Shown here: positions 1-7,654 of the stretch, piece by piece | Layout: every line of letters begins with the position of its first letter | Position numbering within the stretch: position 1 is the stretch's first letter | Assembly: GCA_964575425.1 (NCBI GenBank) | Contig: CAZNRD010000026.1 | Coordinates: forward strand, 1 to 44,079 | Direction: 5' to 3' | Source: DATEAV01 sp964575425 | GTDB taxonomy: Bacteria > Chloroflexota > Anaerolineae > Anaerolineales > E44-bin32 | DNA: 44,079 bases | The notes under the pieces: model-generated | The model's input: the letters and a program-made list of their open reading frames with translations, nothing else | The model's database searches: none | What the model was told of the DNA's origin: nothing | Program-made: the position numbers and the translations under genes

Positions 1-360
1 GCGAGTGGGGCGCGGGGTCCAGGTGGGAATCGGGGTCCAGGTCGGGACGGTTGGCCGCGGCGTCCACGTGGGCACGGGGGTGGAAGTCGGGACGGGAGTG
101 CGGGTGGGAGTGAGCGTGGGGGTCGCGCTGAGCGCTGGAGTAGGCGTGAGAGTCGTGGTCGGGGATTGGGTGCGAGTCGGGACGGCGGTGTGGGTGGTGG
201 TGCTCGTTGCCGTGGGCGTGGTCGTTGCGGGTCGAGTCTCACTTGGCGCGGCGGAGGGTGCGCCGGGCGCGTCCGGCGCGCTGCAGGCTGCGATGAGATG
301 CCCGAGCAACAGGAGAAGGCCGAAGAGTGGAATGGGTGCTCGCGGGAGCAAGGGGCGCAT
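1..360 (-). CDS. Secreted lipoprotein with Thr/Pro-rich linker, N-terminal part
   Basis: This reading frame on the minus strand is open from an ATG at 360 to the window edge, so only the first 120 residues are present. It begins with a basic stretch, a leucine-rich hydrophobic core and a lipobox (LIAAC, Cys26), so the product is probably a membrane-anchored lipoprotein. From about residue 45 it is a low-complexity Thr/Pro linker that becomes a repeat of the type PTWTPxPT. Such linkers normally join the lipid anchor to an extracytoplasmic domain, which here lies outside the window. The plus-strand reading of the same DNA is a Gly/Val repeat and is only the shadow of the linker. No Shine-Dalgarno precedes the ATG; a promoter lies immediately upstream. 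Function unknown. Confidence 0.7.
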   Translation of the reverse strand, partial: MRPLLPRAPIPLFGLLLLLGHLIAACSAPDAPGAPSAAPSETRPATTTPTATSTTTHTAVPTRTQSPTTTLTPTPALSATPTLTPTRTPVPTSTPVPTWTPRPTVPTWTPIPTWTPRPTR

Positions 361-398
361 CGTGCGCGCATTGTAAGCGCTTTGGCAGCCAGCGCCAA
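358..398 (-). promoter_or_regulatory. Sigma-70-like promoter for a near-leaderless transcript
   Basis: On the minus strand TTGGCG (393-398), a 17-base spacer and TACAAT (370-375) form a good -35/-10 pair. The predicted transcription start lies only a few bases before the ATG at 358-360, so the message would be leaderless or nearly so. That would explain the absence of a ribosome binding site for the lipoprotein gene. Seen by eye only. Confidence 0.5.
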
Positions 399-497
399 GA
401 CGACCGCGGTCCCCCGTCTTGCTAGGCTGGCGCTCCGGCTGACTCTGCCGTATCCTCGTGGCGCGACAGTCCGCTGCGGGATGGAGGAGGGAAGGAC

Positions 498-1052
498 ATG
501 AGAGGCCCGAATGCGCTGCGATGGATCGTGCCGCTCATGCTGGTGATGGCGTGCGCGCTGCCGCTGCCGTCCACGCCAGTTCCGAGTGCGACTGCGGCCG
601 CACCGACGGCGCAGCCTCCCACCCCAACCGCCCAGCCGCCGCCGCTGGCCGTCCTTTCCGGCCGCGTGGACATGGCCTCGGCGCCTCCCTACCTCAACGA
701 TCCCATAGTGACCGGCGGCCTGGGGGTGCCGGTCGTGGTCGTGGCCTTCAACCTCAACGACGGGACACGGTACTGGGTGGACACCACGCCAACCCATCCC
801 AACTACGAGGTGCAAGTGCCATCGGGCCGATACCACCTCGTGGCCTATGGCCATGGTCTGCCGAGCCTGCCCGACCTGCCGTATGTAGCCGGGGCCTACA
901 CCGGGATGAATCCATCGTGCGGGCAGGACCTCGTCGAGGTGGCCGTCGGGGCAGGCGAGGTGCGCAGCGGCGTGGACATCGCCGACTGGAACTGGTCGTG
1001 CAATGGGACGGCGTATCGGCCCGCGAAGCCGGATGAGGTTTCCGTGCCGTAG
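498..1052 (+). CDS. Secreted lipoprotein with a possible carboxypeptidase-regulatory-like domain
   Basis: The 184-residue product starts with a signal peptide ending in a lipobox (VMAC, Cys19), followed by a short Pro/Thr/Ala linker (residues 24-50). The remaining 130 residues contain SGRVDM near the start, a conserved-looking YEVQVPSGRYHLVAYG segment and a Gly/Val-rich end. That pattern resembles small beta-sandwich domains of the carboxypeptidase regulatory-like/SpaA type, which package a 'bioactive message' tail or act as extracellular adaptors. It has two Cys in the C-terminal half that could form a disulfide. The start is supported by a strong GGAGG-type site at 482-495. It is divergent from the first lipoprotein gene and convergent with rubrerythrin. 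No enzymatic motif is visible, so the role is unknown. Confidence 0.7.
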   Translation: MRGPNALRWIVPLMLVMACALPLPSTPVPSATAAAPTAQPPTPTAQPPPLAVLSGRVDMASAPPYLNDPIVTGGLGVPVVVVAFNLNDGTRYWVDTTPTHPNYEVQVPSGRYHLVAYGHGLPSLPDLPYVAGAYTGMNPSCGQDLVEVAVGAGEVRSGVDIADWNWSCNGTAYRPAKPDEVSVP

Positions 1053-1100
1053 GGGGCTCAGGGCGTTTGGGCGGTCCGTGCCTCAGGAGCGATGAACGCG

Positions 1101-1123
1101 CAGGCCCCCTTCAAGGGGGCCTG
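1101..1123. terminator. Hairpin between convergent genes
   Basis: A perfect 9-bp inverted repeat (CAGGCCCCC / GGGGGCCTG) with a 5-base loop lies between the ends of the plus-strand lipoprotein gene and the minus-strand rubrerythrin gene. The position suits a bidirectional terminator, although neither side has a clear T-run. Confidence 0.5.
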
Positions 1124-1147
1124 GATTTCGCAGGGGCGAGAGCGCCG

Positions 1148-1645
1148 TCAGGAGATGCGCTCGAACTTGGAGCCGGCGGCGCCGCAGACCGGGCACTTGT
1201 CCGGCGCGGCGCCGAAGTGCGTGTACCCGCAGAACGGGCAGACGTAGTAGTCGCCTTCAGGCGCCTCACGGCCAAGGCCCTCCAGCGCCCGGTGGTAGAG
1301 GCTCTCATGCACTTTCTCCACCTCGAGCGCCCACTGAAAGGAACGGAGCGCCTTCTTCTCGCCCTCGGCCTCGGCGTCTGCCACAAATGCAGGATACATG
1401 CTCACCGATTCGTAGTTCTCGCCCGCGATGGCCGCGTTCAGGTTTTCGGCCGTCGACCCGATGCCGCCCATCGCCTTGAAGTGATTCATGGCATGGATGG
1501 TCTCAGCGTGGGCGGCGGCGCGGAAGAGCTTGGCCACCTGGTGGTGCCCCTCTTCGTCCGCCTTCTGCGCGAAGGCCAGATACTTCCGGTTCGCCTGCGA
1601 TTCGCCGGCAAAGGCTGCGTGGAGGTCCTCCGTCGTCTTGGACAT
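1148..1645 (-). CDS. rbr: Rubrerythrin
   Basis: A 165-residue rubrerythrin: an N-terminal ferritin-like four-helix bundle that carries a diiron site, then a C-terminal rubredoxin-like domain. Ligand-type residues are visible as Glu15 (GESQAN), Glu48-x-x-His51 (AETIH), the GENYES segment and EKVHESLY. The rubredoxin domain has two Cys pairs (CPFC and CPVC) near the C-terminus. Rubrerythrins reduce hydrogen peroxide in the cytoplasm of anaerobes and microaerophiles. I chose the ATG at 1645, preceded by GGAGG at good spacing, over a longer open frame reaching 1804, because the family starts here (MSKTTEDL). It lies 173 bases downstream of the serpin gene on the same strand and is probably transcribed on its own. 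Confidence 0.93.
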   Translation of the reverse strand: MSKTTEDLHAAFAGESQANRKYLAFAQKADEEGHHQVAKLFRAAAHAETIHAMNHFKAMGGIGSTAENLNAAIAGENYESVSMYPAFVADAEAEGEKKALRSFQWALEVEKVHESLYHRALEGLGREAPEGDYYVCPFCGYTHFGAAPDKCPVCGAAGSKFERIS

Positions 1646-1818
1646 CTCACCCTCCAGGGCGGTGCGTTTTGGATAGCTTAGCACACTCTTCAATCCGACC
1701 CCCGTGCTCAGGCTCACCCAACCCTCATGACGGAGGTCCCGTTCCAGTGCAGGCGAGTCGAACGGCTGGAAGAGGAGGACGGTGCGTTCGCTAGCCCATC
1801 TCACCGTTGCCTTTCATG

Positions 1819-3144
1819 CTAGCCCTGGGGATCGAGCACCCGGCCGACGAAGAGAATGGTCCCGGTCTGGTCGTCGCGGATGAGGAAGATGAACGGGCGG
1901 TCCATCAGGAACTCGATCGGTTCGCCGATCGGCGCCGAGGTGATGCGCATGATGACCGCGGTCGCGGCCGCCGCCTCGGTGCCCTTCTCGTCCACGGAGA
2001 CGAAGGTCTTGTGCAGGACGGCGCCGATGTGCAGGTCGGTGCGCCCGCCGTCCATGCCTGAGAAGTCGGCGCGATCGGGTTCGAAGGCGTCGGTCATCCC
2101 AAGGGCGACCAGCGCATCCTTGAGACTGAACTCCGACTCAACCTGGAACCTGGGCAGGGAGAGCATCACCGGACCGTAGGACAGGCCGGCCATGATGTCT
2201 TCGACCATCGCCGGGCTGAGGGTCTGTTCGACGGCCTGGAACCACCCCTCATCGGGCAGGAGGATGACCATGGAGACGTTCCCGCTCTCGTACGGCAGCA
2301 CGAGGGCGCGGTAGCCGTCGCCGAGGGCATAGGCGTAGGACTCGCCCTGGTGCATCATCGGCACCTCGACCGAAGTGCCATCGAGACGATAGAACGGCGC
2401 CGGCGCCGTAGCCTCGGTTTCGAATGGATGCATCCAGGCGGTTTTGAAGTAGATGGCGTTGGCCAGCACCAGGCGGGTGAGGGCGTCGATGGCGCCCTGG
2501 GGGATGAGGTCCTGGATGCGATCTCGGGTTTCCTCGGCGACCCACTGGTTGATCGCCTGTCGGGCGCCTTCGGGGTCCGCGGTGTAGTCAACGAGTCGCA
2601 TTCCGGCGCCGTAATGCTCCGCCAGCAGGTCCAGGAACTCGGGCAGGAAGGAAAAGCCCTGCTGCCCCCAGAGGGAATTGGCGACGCTCAGCTCGAAGGG
2701 TGTCCCCTCGGTGACGGCATCGGCTCTGGCCTCAAGGTCGAGGGAGTAGGCGTTGAAGGCGGGATGGAGTCGGTCCTGGGGGAGGTCGAAGTGCATCGTC
2801 TGGGCCATCTGGCTGGCGGTGTCGCTGCGTGCGCCGGCGTACGTCATGGCCAACGCGACGGAGATGCTGTACGGCGAGTAGAAAAGGTTGCCCGGCTTGG
2901 CCGCCAGGAAATGGTAGAGGTCGAGGGCGAAGGCGGTGTTCCCGTCGGAGAGAGCCTGGATGTCATCCCGGCCGGCGGCAGGGCTGGTGTCCCGGGGCCG
3001 ATCGGAGACCAGGACCGAGAGGGCCGGGGCTGGCTCGGCTGGCGGTGGGGTAGGTGCCGGCACCTCGGGGGACAATGGCGCGCAGGCGCCGATGGCCAAT
3101 GCGAAAAGCAGGGATGCGACCGACGTCTTGCCGAGTGGGGTCAT
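1819..3144 (-). CDS. Serpin-family protease inhibitor, lipoprotein
   Basis: A 441-residue serpin with a lipobox (AIGAC, Cys21) and a Pro/Ala linker, so it is expected to be anchored outside the membrane. The serpin fold begins about residue 65 (NTAFALDLYHFL) and shows the family landmarks FYSPYSIS, VLANAIYFKTAW and the C-terminal DRPFIFLIRD. The reactive-centre loop hinge GTEAAAATA (residues 388-396) has the small residues needed for inhibitory loop insertion. Counting P15 at the hinge Gly puts the scissile bond near Thr402-Ser403, with Arg400 at P3. Bacterial serpins trap serine or cysteine proteases; here they could protect secreted enzymes. The start has AGGAGG 6 bases upstream. Neighbours do not indicate the target protease. 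Confidence 0.93.
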   Translation of the reverse strand: MTPLGKTSVASLLFALAIGACAPLSPEVPAPTPPPAEPAPALSVLVSDRPRDTSPAAGRDDIQALSDGNTAFALDLYHFLAAKPGNLFYSPYSISVALAMTYAGARSDTASQMAQTMHFDLPQDRLHPAFNAYSLDLEARADAVTEGTPFELSVANSLWGQQGFSFLPEFLDLLAEHYGAGMRLVDYTADPEGARQAINQWVAEETRDRIQDLIPQGAIDALTRLVLANAIYFKTAWMHPFETEATAPAPFYRLDGTSVEVPMMHQGESYAYALGDGYRALVLPYESGNVSMVILLPDEGWFQAVEQTLSPAMVEDIMAGLSYGPVMLSLPRFQVESEFSLKDALVALGMTDAFEPDRADFSGMDGGRTDLHIGAVLHKTFVSVDEKGTEAAAATAVIMRITSAPIGEPIEFLMDRPFIFLIRDDQTGTILFVGRVLDPQG

Positions 3145-3409
3145 CTGTACCTCCTTGCATCCGAAAGACGCCCACCGCTGACCGGAGGTTCCCGGCGAGC
3201 ACGATCAGCAGCGGCCGATCGGGGGAGCGGAAGGCGGCGGGATATTCTCTGGAGCGGGGGGCGCCGTGGAACGCGGAAGACTATGGGGTTGGCGAGTGCC
3301 GCCGCAAATACCAGCATCGCCGCGGGCCGGTCAACCCCAGCGGAAGGGCGCCGGAGGCGGGTGGCCCGCTTCTCCGGTGCAGTTGACTGACGCGATCCTC
3401 CGCCAAGCC

Positions 3410-4198
3410 TTAGATCGGCTGCATGTCGAGCGGATAGAAAGCCACCGAGAGCTTCTTGATGAGGGCGCCGGACGGTGTATTGGCCATGGCACCGTCGTCG
3501 CCCACGGCGAAGAACTTGCCGGTGCTTCTCATCTGATCCCAGTTGTAGAAGAAGACGGTCGAGACGGGCAGGCCAAACTCGCGAAAGGCAAAGATGTACT
3601 GGTTGTCGTCGAACTTGTAGGCCGTGGCGAGGTCCACGTCTGCCTGTCCACGCAGCGGGCCAATGATGCACTGCCAGGCATAGCGCTCCGAATTCAAGTA
3701 GATGTGTTCGAAAACGTGCTCCGGCCCGTAGTCATACAGCGCGCGCAGGCCGATCAAGTCCCGCGTGGGCCCTGGCGCACGCCCTGTCGGCGGCACTGCC
3801 GGATCGCCGAGCACGCCGGGCGCGAATTCATGCACCGCCCGAGGTCCCTTGCCGACCTCGCCCTCGCGCATGATCGTGCGTACCCCGAGAACTCGACGTG
3901 TCTGTGTGTTGACAACAAACGTTTGCGTCTGACGAGGCTCACGGGCAAAGGTCATGTCAATGAAGTAGGTATGCAGCGCCACTTCCACCACCTCACACCA
4001 GTCCGTGCCACGCGCATCGCCGCTTCGCCATTGGACCTGGTTGCGGCCGACGAACTCAAGCTCGAAGGAGCCCCCCGATTCAAGGGTGATCTTCATCGTC
4101 TGATTCACCAGCGCCCCTGTCGGCGACAGACGATGGACCGCCATCTTCGACGAGTAGTCCTCATACTTGTAGTCTGTGCTGCCTTCTTGCTGTGGCAT
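3410..4198 (-). CDS. moaF: MoaF-like protein
   Basis: The 262-residue product resembles MoaF, a two-domain beta-barrel (calycin-like) family first named from the monoamine regulon of enterobacteria. The N-terminal half contains short strands with SFELEFVGRNQVQW. The C-terminal half carries the most recognisable block, YDYGPEHVFEHIYLNSERY followed by WQCI, FAFRE and the late segment MRSTGKFF. The biochemical function of MoaF is not established; its fold suggests binding or transforming a small aromatic or amine-derived molecule. The gene has AGGAGG at ideal spacing and follows a short-chain dehydrogenase gene by 22 bases, so the two form an operon and probably act on the same compound. The assignment rests on remembered family motifs. 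Confidence 0.75.
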   Translation of the reverse strand: MPQQEGSTDYKYEDYSSKMAVHRLSPTGALVNQTMKITLESGGSFELEFVGRNQVQWRSGDARGTDWCEVVEVALHTYFIDMTFAREPRQTQTFVVNTQTRRVLGVRTIMREGEVGKGPRAVHEFAPGVLGDPAVPPTGRAPGPTRDLIGLRALYDYGPEHVFEHIYLNSERYAWQCIIGPLRGQADVDLATAYKFDDNQYIFAFREFGLPVSTVFFYNWDQMRSTGKFFAVGDDGAMANTPSGALIKKLSVAFYPLDMQPI

Positions 4199-4220
4199 TG
4201 AGCGCCTCCTGTGAACTCAC

Positions 4221-5042
4221 TCACACGCCCCACTTCACGCCGGCGTTGGTCAGTGCAGCTCCGGCAACGTCAACAATCGCCGCTCCCCCATCCACCAGCA
4301 GGACCGCCCCCGTCATGAACGTGGAATCATCGCTGGCAAGGTAGCTGCAGATGCCGGCAATCTCTCTCGGGTCGGCGACCCGCCTCAGGGGGGTCATCGA
4401 GGATATGGCCCGGAAGACGCCATCCAGATCCGTCTTGAGCACCTCAGCCAAGGGGCTGAGTGATTTCTCCAGCATGGCCGTCCTTGTGCCACCCGGACAG
4501 ACAGCGTTGCATCGGATCTTCTCCGGCCCGAAATCCATTGCACCCTGCTGCGTGAGCATGATCAGACCCGCCTTGGATGCGCAGTAGGCGGGCATGCCGG
4601 GCAGGCAGCGCAGGCCTCCTAGGGAGGCAACGTTGATGATGGAACCGCCACCGCCCTCAATCATATGTGGAATCGATGCCTTCATCAAATACATGGGGCC
4701 GGTGAGGTTGGTTTCGAGGACTCTGTGCCAGAGTTCCGGATCGATATCGACAACCGTTGTGCCTCCCGGATCGATTGCGGCGTTGTTCACCAGCACGTCG
4801 AGTCGGCCAGCGAAATCGACTGCCGTCTCAACCATTCGCCTTGCGTCTTCGAGATGCGTCACATCTCCGGCGCATGTCGCCACGGTCCCCGCCGGCAACG
4901 ATCGGGCCAGCTCATCGAGCACATTCTGACGGCGCCCGGTGATGCAAATCCTCGCTCCGTCAGCGACGAACCGCTCGGCAATGGCGGCGCCGATGCCAGT
5001 ACCCGCGCCGGTAATCAGTGCTGCCTTCCCATCTAGTCTCAT
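4221..5042 (-). CDS. Short-chain dehydrogenase/reductase (SDR)
   Basis: A 273-residue classical SDR. The nucleotide-binding motif TGAGTGIG is at residues 11-18, the NNAA motif follows around residue 87, and the catalytic Ser with YCASK (Tyr and Lys) lie around residues 140-160. The C-terminus has the usual PxRRVADPREIAG and SFMTGAVLLVDGG-type segment. The enzyme should oxidise or reduce an alcohol/ketone with NAD(P) in the cytoplasm; the Gly-rich loop is compatible with either cofactor. The frame is open to 5192, but the ATG at 5042 with GGAG upstream fits the family. It is first in a two-gene operon with the MoaF-like gene. Substrate unknown. Confidence 0.9.
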   Translation of the reverse strand: MRLDGKAALITGAGTGIGAAIAERFVADGARICITGRRQNVLDELARSLPAGTVATCAGDVTHLEDARRMVETAVDFAGRLDVLVNNAAIDPGGTTVVDIDPELWHRVLETNLTGPMYLMKASIPHMIEGGGGSIINVASLGGLRCLPGMPAYCASKAGLIMLTQQGAMDFGPEKIRCNAVCPGGTRTAMLEKSLSPLAEVLKTDLDGVFRAISSMTPLRRVADPREIAGICSYLASDDSTFMTGAVLLVDGGAAIVDVAGAALTNAGVKWGV

Positions 5043-5544
5043 TTCCGGTCTCCTGGTCCTGTTGGGATTCGGATGCAATGAACGACGCTCGACGCCGACA
5101 AGGATGCCTACCCCATGCAGGGCCCTCCTCCTTTGCGGGCCGCGCAGCGCCAGGAACGAGCTGCTATGCGCCCGACGCCTCGACAACTGCACACCGCGTG
5201 CAGATCGGCCTGATACTATAGCAGGCCTCCAGGGACGTCGCCCACAGCTGCCGGGCCCCCACGAGCGGCGGCAGGCGTAGGCCGTCCGGTTGAGGAAGCT
5301 GTGGGCAAGGGACCGGCGCAGTCAATGAGCGAGCCGAGCAGCTGAGGAAGCAGGCTCCGCAGCATTCGACCTGAGCGGTGTTCTGCCCAAGTGGACCGTC
5401 GCGTCGACCGATAAAGGGCTGGACCGGCTCCAATCGGGACCATGAGTCAAGCTGCCGGGGACTGACCGCGAAATGACGCACACTGGCTGATGGTTGACCA
5501 GCCCTGCTCCCACCGCCCCATGGGACACCATCCAGCTGGCGTGT
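5043..5544. other. Intergenic region, no gene recognised
   Basis: About 500 bases separate xylB from the SDR gene, both on the minus strand. Open frames here are short and look like chance reading. The region should hold the end of the xylose operon transcript and the SDR/moaF promoter. A TATAGT-like hexamer (minus strand, near 5214-5219) has no convincing -35 partner. Confidence 0.5.
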
Positions 5545-7032
5545 TCACATTGCGGCAAAGGTGGACCGGAGGGCCGGGTAGAGCCCGCGGTAGATGGGAT
5601 AGGCGCGCTGGTAGGCTTCCACCTGTGCCTCGAGCGGCTGCACGCGCCCCGTGATCTTGACCGCTTCGCGGCAGGCAGCGGCCACATCAGGCCAGGCATC
5701 AGCCCCCACCGCCGCCAGCAGAGCCGCGCCGTAGGCCGCGCCCTCGGTAGTGTTCACCGTCACCAGTTCAGTCTCCAGCACGGAAGCCAAGATCTGCCGC
5801 CAGAGGGCGCTCTTCGTCCCCCCGCCGGATGCGCGCACCTGGCGCATCTCCCCCAGGCCTGCCGCTCGAATCAGGGTGAAGCTATCCTTCAGCCCAAAGG
5901 CCACACCCTCAAGCAGCGCTCGCGTCATATGGCCAAATCCGTGACGAGTGGTCAGCCCGATCCAGGCCCCGCGCGCCAGCGGGTCGGGGTGGGGTGTTCG
6001 TTCGCCAGTCAGGTAGGGCAGGAACTGCAGCCCCTCGCTGCCCGGTGGAACGCCCTCAGCTTCCTTCAGGAGTTCGTCGAAATCCTTCCCCGGCGCCAAT
6101 GTGTCCTTGAACCACTGCAGACTGCCCGCGGCTGAGAGCATCACCCCCATGAAGTGCCACATGCCTGGCACGGCGTGGCAGAAGGCGTGCAGTCGGCCCT
6201 CGGGCTCGACAAGGGCGGAAGGGGTGCTGGCGAAGACCACCCCGCTGGTGCCCACCGTCAACGCCACCACGCCCGCTTCGGCCGCGCCCACCCCCACCGC
6301 CTGAGCCGACTGATCTCCTCCGCCTGCGGCAACCGGCACACCAGCCCGCAGCCCGGTGGCCTGGGCCGCTTGCTCGCTGATCTCCCCCGCGAATTGTGGG
6401 CCCTCGTAGGTGGGAGGCATCCATGCGGCGGGTATCTCAAGCGCGGACAGAACCTCAGGCGACCACTCACGCTGCTGCAGGTCGAACAGGACAGTGCCCG
6501 ACCCGTCGGCCTTGTCCATGGCATAACTGCCCGTCAGGCGGTAGCGAATGTAGTCCTTGGGCAAGAGGACGTGCCGCGCCCGGGCATAGACTTCCGGTTC
6601 GTTCTGCTGCACCCAGAGGATCTTCGGGGCGGTGAATCCCGTCAGAGCCGGATTGCCGGCGATCTGGATGAAGCGCTGCTTCCCCACGCGGCGGTGAATC
6701 TCATCACACTGCGCCTGGGTGCGCTGGTCGTTCCAGAGGATTGCCGGTCGCAATGCGTGGCCGCCTTCATCGAGCAATACCAGGCCGTGCATCTGGCCGG
6801 TCAGACCGACGGCGAGCACACTGTCTCCGCTTACGCTGCCTTTGGCCAGGGCCTGCCGGATGGCCGTTGTAGTCGCCTGCCACCACTCGTGCGGGTCCTG
6901 TTCTGACCACAGCGGCCGGGGAGCCTGCAGGGTGTGAGGGGCAGAAGCGGTCGCGACCACGGCGCCTTTCTCGTCGATCAACAAGGCCTTCGTGCCGGTG
7001 GTGGAAACGTCGATTCCCAGGAAGCAGGCCAT
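5545..7032 (-). CDS. xylB: Xylulokinase (FGGY family)
   Basis: A 495-residue FGGY carbohydrate kinase. The N-terminal ATPase-fold motif GIDVSTTGTKAL is at residues 6-17, the xylulokinase hallmark GQMHG at residues 79-83, NDQRT at 101-105, and GGGDQ, which should contain the catalytic Asp, near residue 235. The C-terminal FGGY signature region contains RALLEGVAFGL and RASGGGTKS. It phosphorylates D-xylulose to xylulose 5-phosphate. The ATG at 7032 has GGAGG upstream and lies two bases after the stop codon of the preceding pseudogene, so translation is probably coupled. It is the last gene of the xylo-oligosaccharide operon. Confidence 0.95.
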   Translation of the reverse strand: MACFLGIDVSTTGTKALLIDEKGAVVATASAPHTLQAPRPLWSEQDPHEWWQATTTAIRQALAKGSVSGDSVLAVGLTGQMHGLVLLDEGGHALRPAILWNDQRTQAQCDEIHRRVGKQRFIQIAGNPALTGFTAPKILWVQQNEPEVYARARHVLLPKDYIRYRLTGSYAMDKADGSGTVLFDLQQREWSPEVLSALEIPAAWMPPTYEGPQFAGEISEQAAQATGLRAGVPVAAGGGDQSAQAVGVGAAEAGVVALTVGTSGVVFASTPSALVEPEGRLHAFCHAVPGMWHFMGVMLSAAGSLQWFKDTLAPGKDFDELLKEAEGVPPGSEGLQFLPYLTGERTPHPDPLARGAWIGLTTRHGFGHMTRALLEGVAFGLKDSFTLIRAAGLGEMRQVRASGGGTKSALWRQILASVLETELVTVNTTEGAAYGAALLAAVGADAWPDVAAACREAVKITGRVQPLEAQVEAYQRAYPIYRGLYPALRSTFAAM

Positions 7033-7034
7033 CT

Positions 7035-7635
7035 TCACCCCTCCAGGTGCAAGGTGTCGACCAGCCCTTGCACCGCCTCTTCGTCGCTGGGGCGAGGAAC
7101 CCCGCCGTACAGCTCCCATGTCTCCAGGTGGGAGACCGATTGGCCGGGTGCAAGCATGGTCACCGGTCCCAGCGTTTCCAGTTCGAGGAAACGGTCATTG
7201 CAGTAGCACTCGCTCGAGCTGCTGCTGTCGTAGTACACGGCCTGCGGATCGAAGGGGGCACGCTTGACAAAGAGTACATCGTTCCACCAGTACGCCAGCC
7301 AGCCGCGCGGGTTCGGAAGGCCGATCTTGAAGGGGGCGGTCATGCGGGCATGAACGAGGAGATAGCCATTCCCCAGACGCAAGGAAGGACAGCCCAGGTC
7401 TGTATAGGGCCAGAGCACCAGCGCCCGGTTGGGGGTGGGAGTGTCGGAGGCCTGAGGCTGCGGCAGGATTGCCACGCCGCCCATCTTCAACTGCGTGATC
7501 GCCCAGGGCGCGCCGGGGCACTCCAGGGTGGCATCGGGCACTTCGACGTGGGCCGACCGACTGCGCGACCAGCAGCCGAAGCGAGCCGTTCTCCAGCACC
7601 AAGCATGTCTGTCGCAGGAACTCGACGGTCTTCAC
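7035..7635 (-). pseudogene. Conserved hypothetical (sugar-operon) protein, broken by two deletions
   Basis: A remnant of a roughly 290-residue conserved protein often found with sugar genes. The intact N-terminus reads from a GTG at 7635 (residues 1-30, ending SVGPR). It then continues in another frame as EVPDATLECPG, so a short frame-shifting deletion removed the segment between GPR and the EVPD block. Directly after CPG comes APWAITQL, which in full-length relatives as I remember them lies about 100 residues further on. The C-terminal third (VLWPYTDL, FKIGLPNPRGWLAYW, SSECYCNDRFLELETLGP) is well preserved down to the stop at 7035. The comparison is from memory, not from an alignment. The remnant sits inside the xylose operon between GH3 and xylB. 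Confidence 0.7.
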
Positions 7636-7654
7636 GCCTGGGCTCCGGCGCAGG

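Noticed and set aside
5..376. Plus-strand open frame encoding a Gly/Val repeat protein
   Set aside because: It is the complement of a Thr/Pro-rich linker in a minus-strand lipoprotein that has a signal peptide and promoter.
3900..3935. ACAAACGTTTGC palindrome resembling a LacI-type operator
   Set aside because: It lies inside the MoaF-like coding sequence and fails the outer positions of the consensus.
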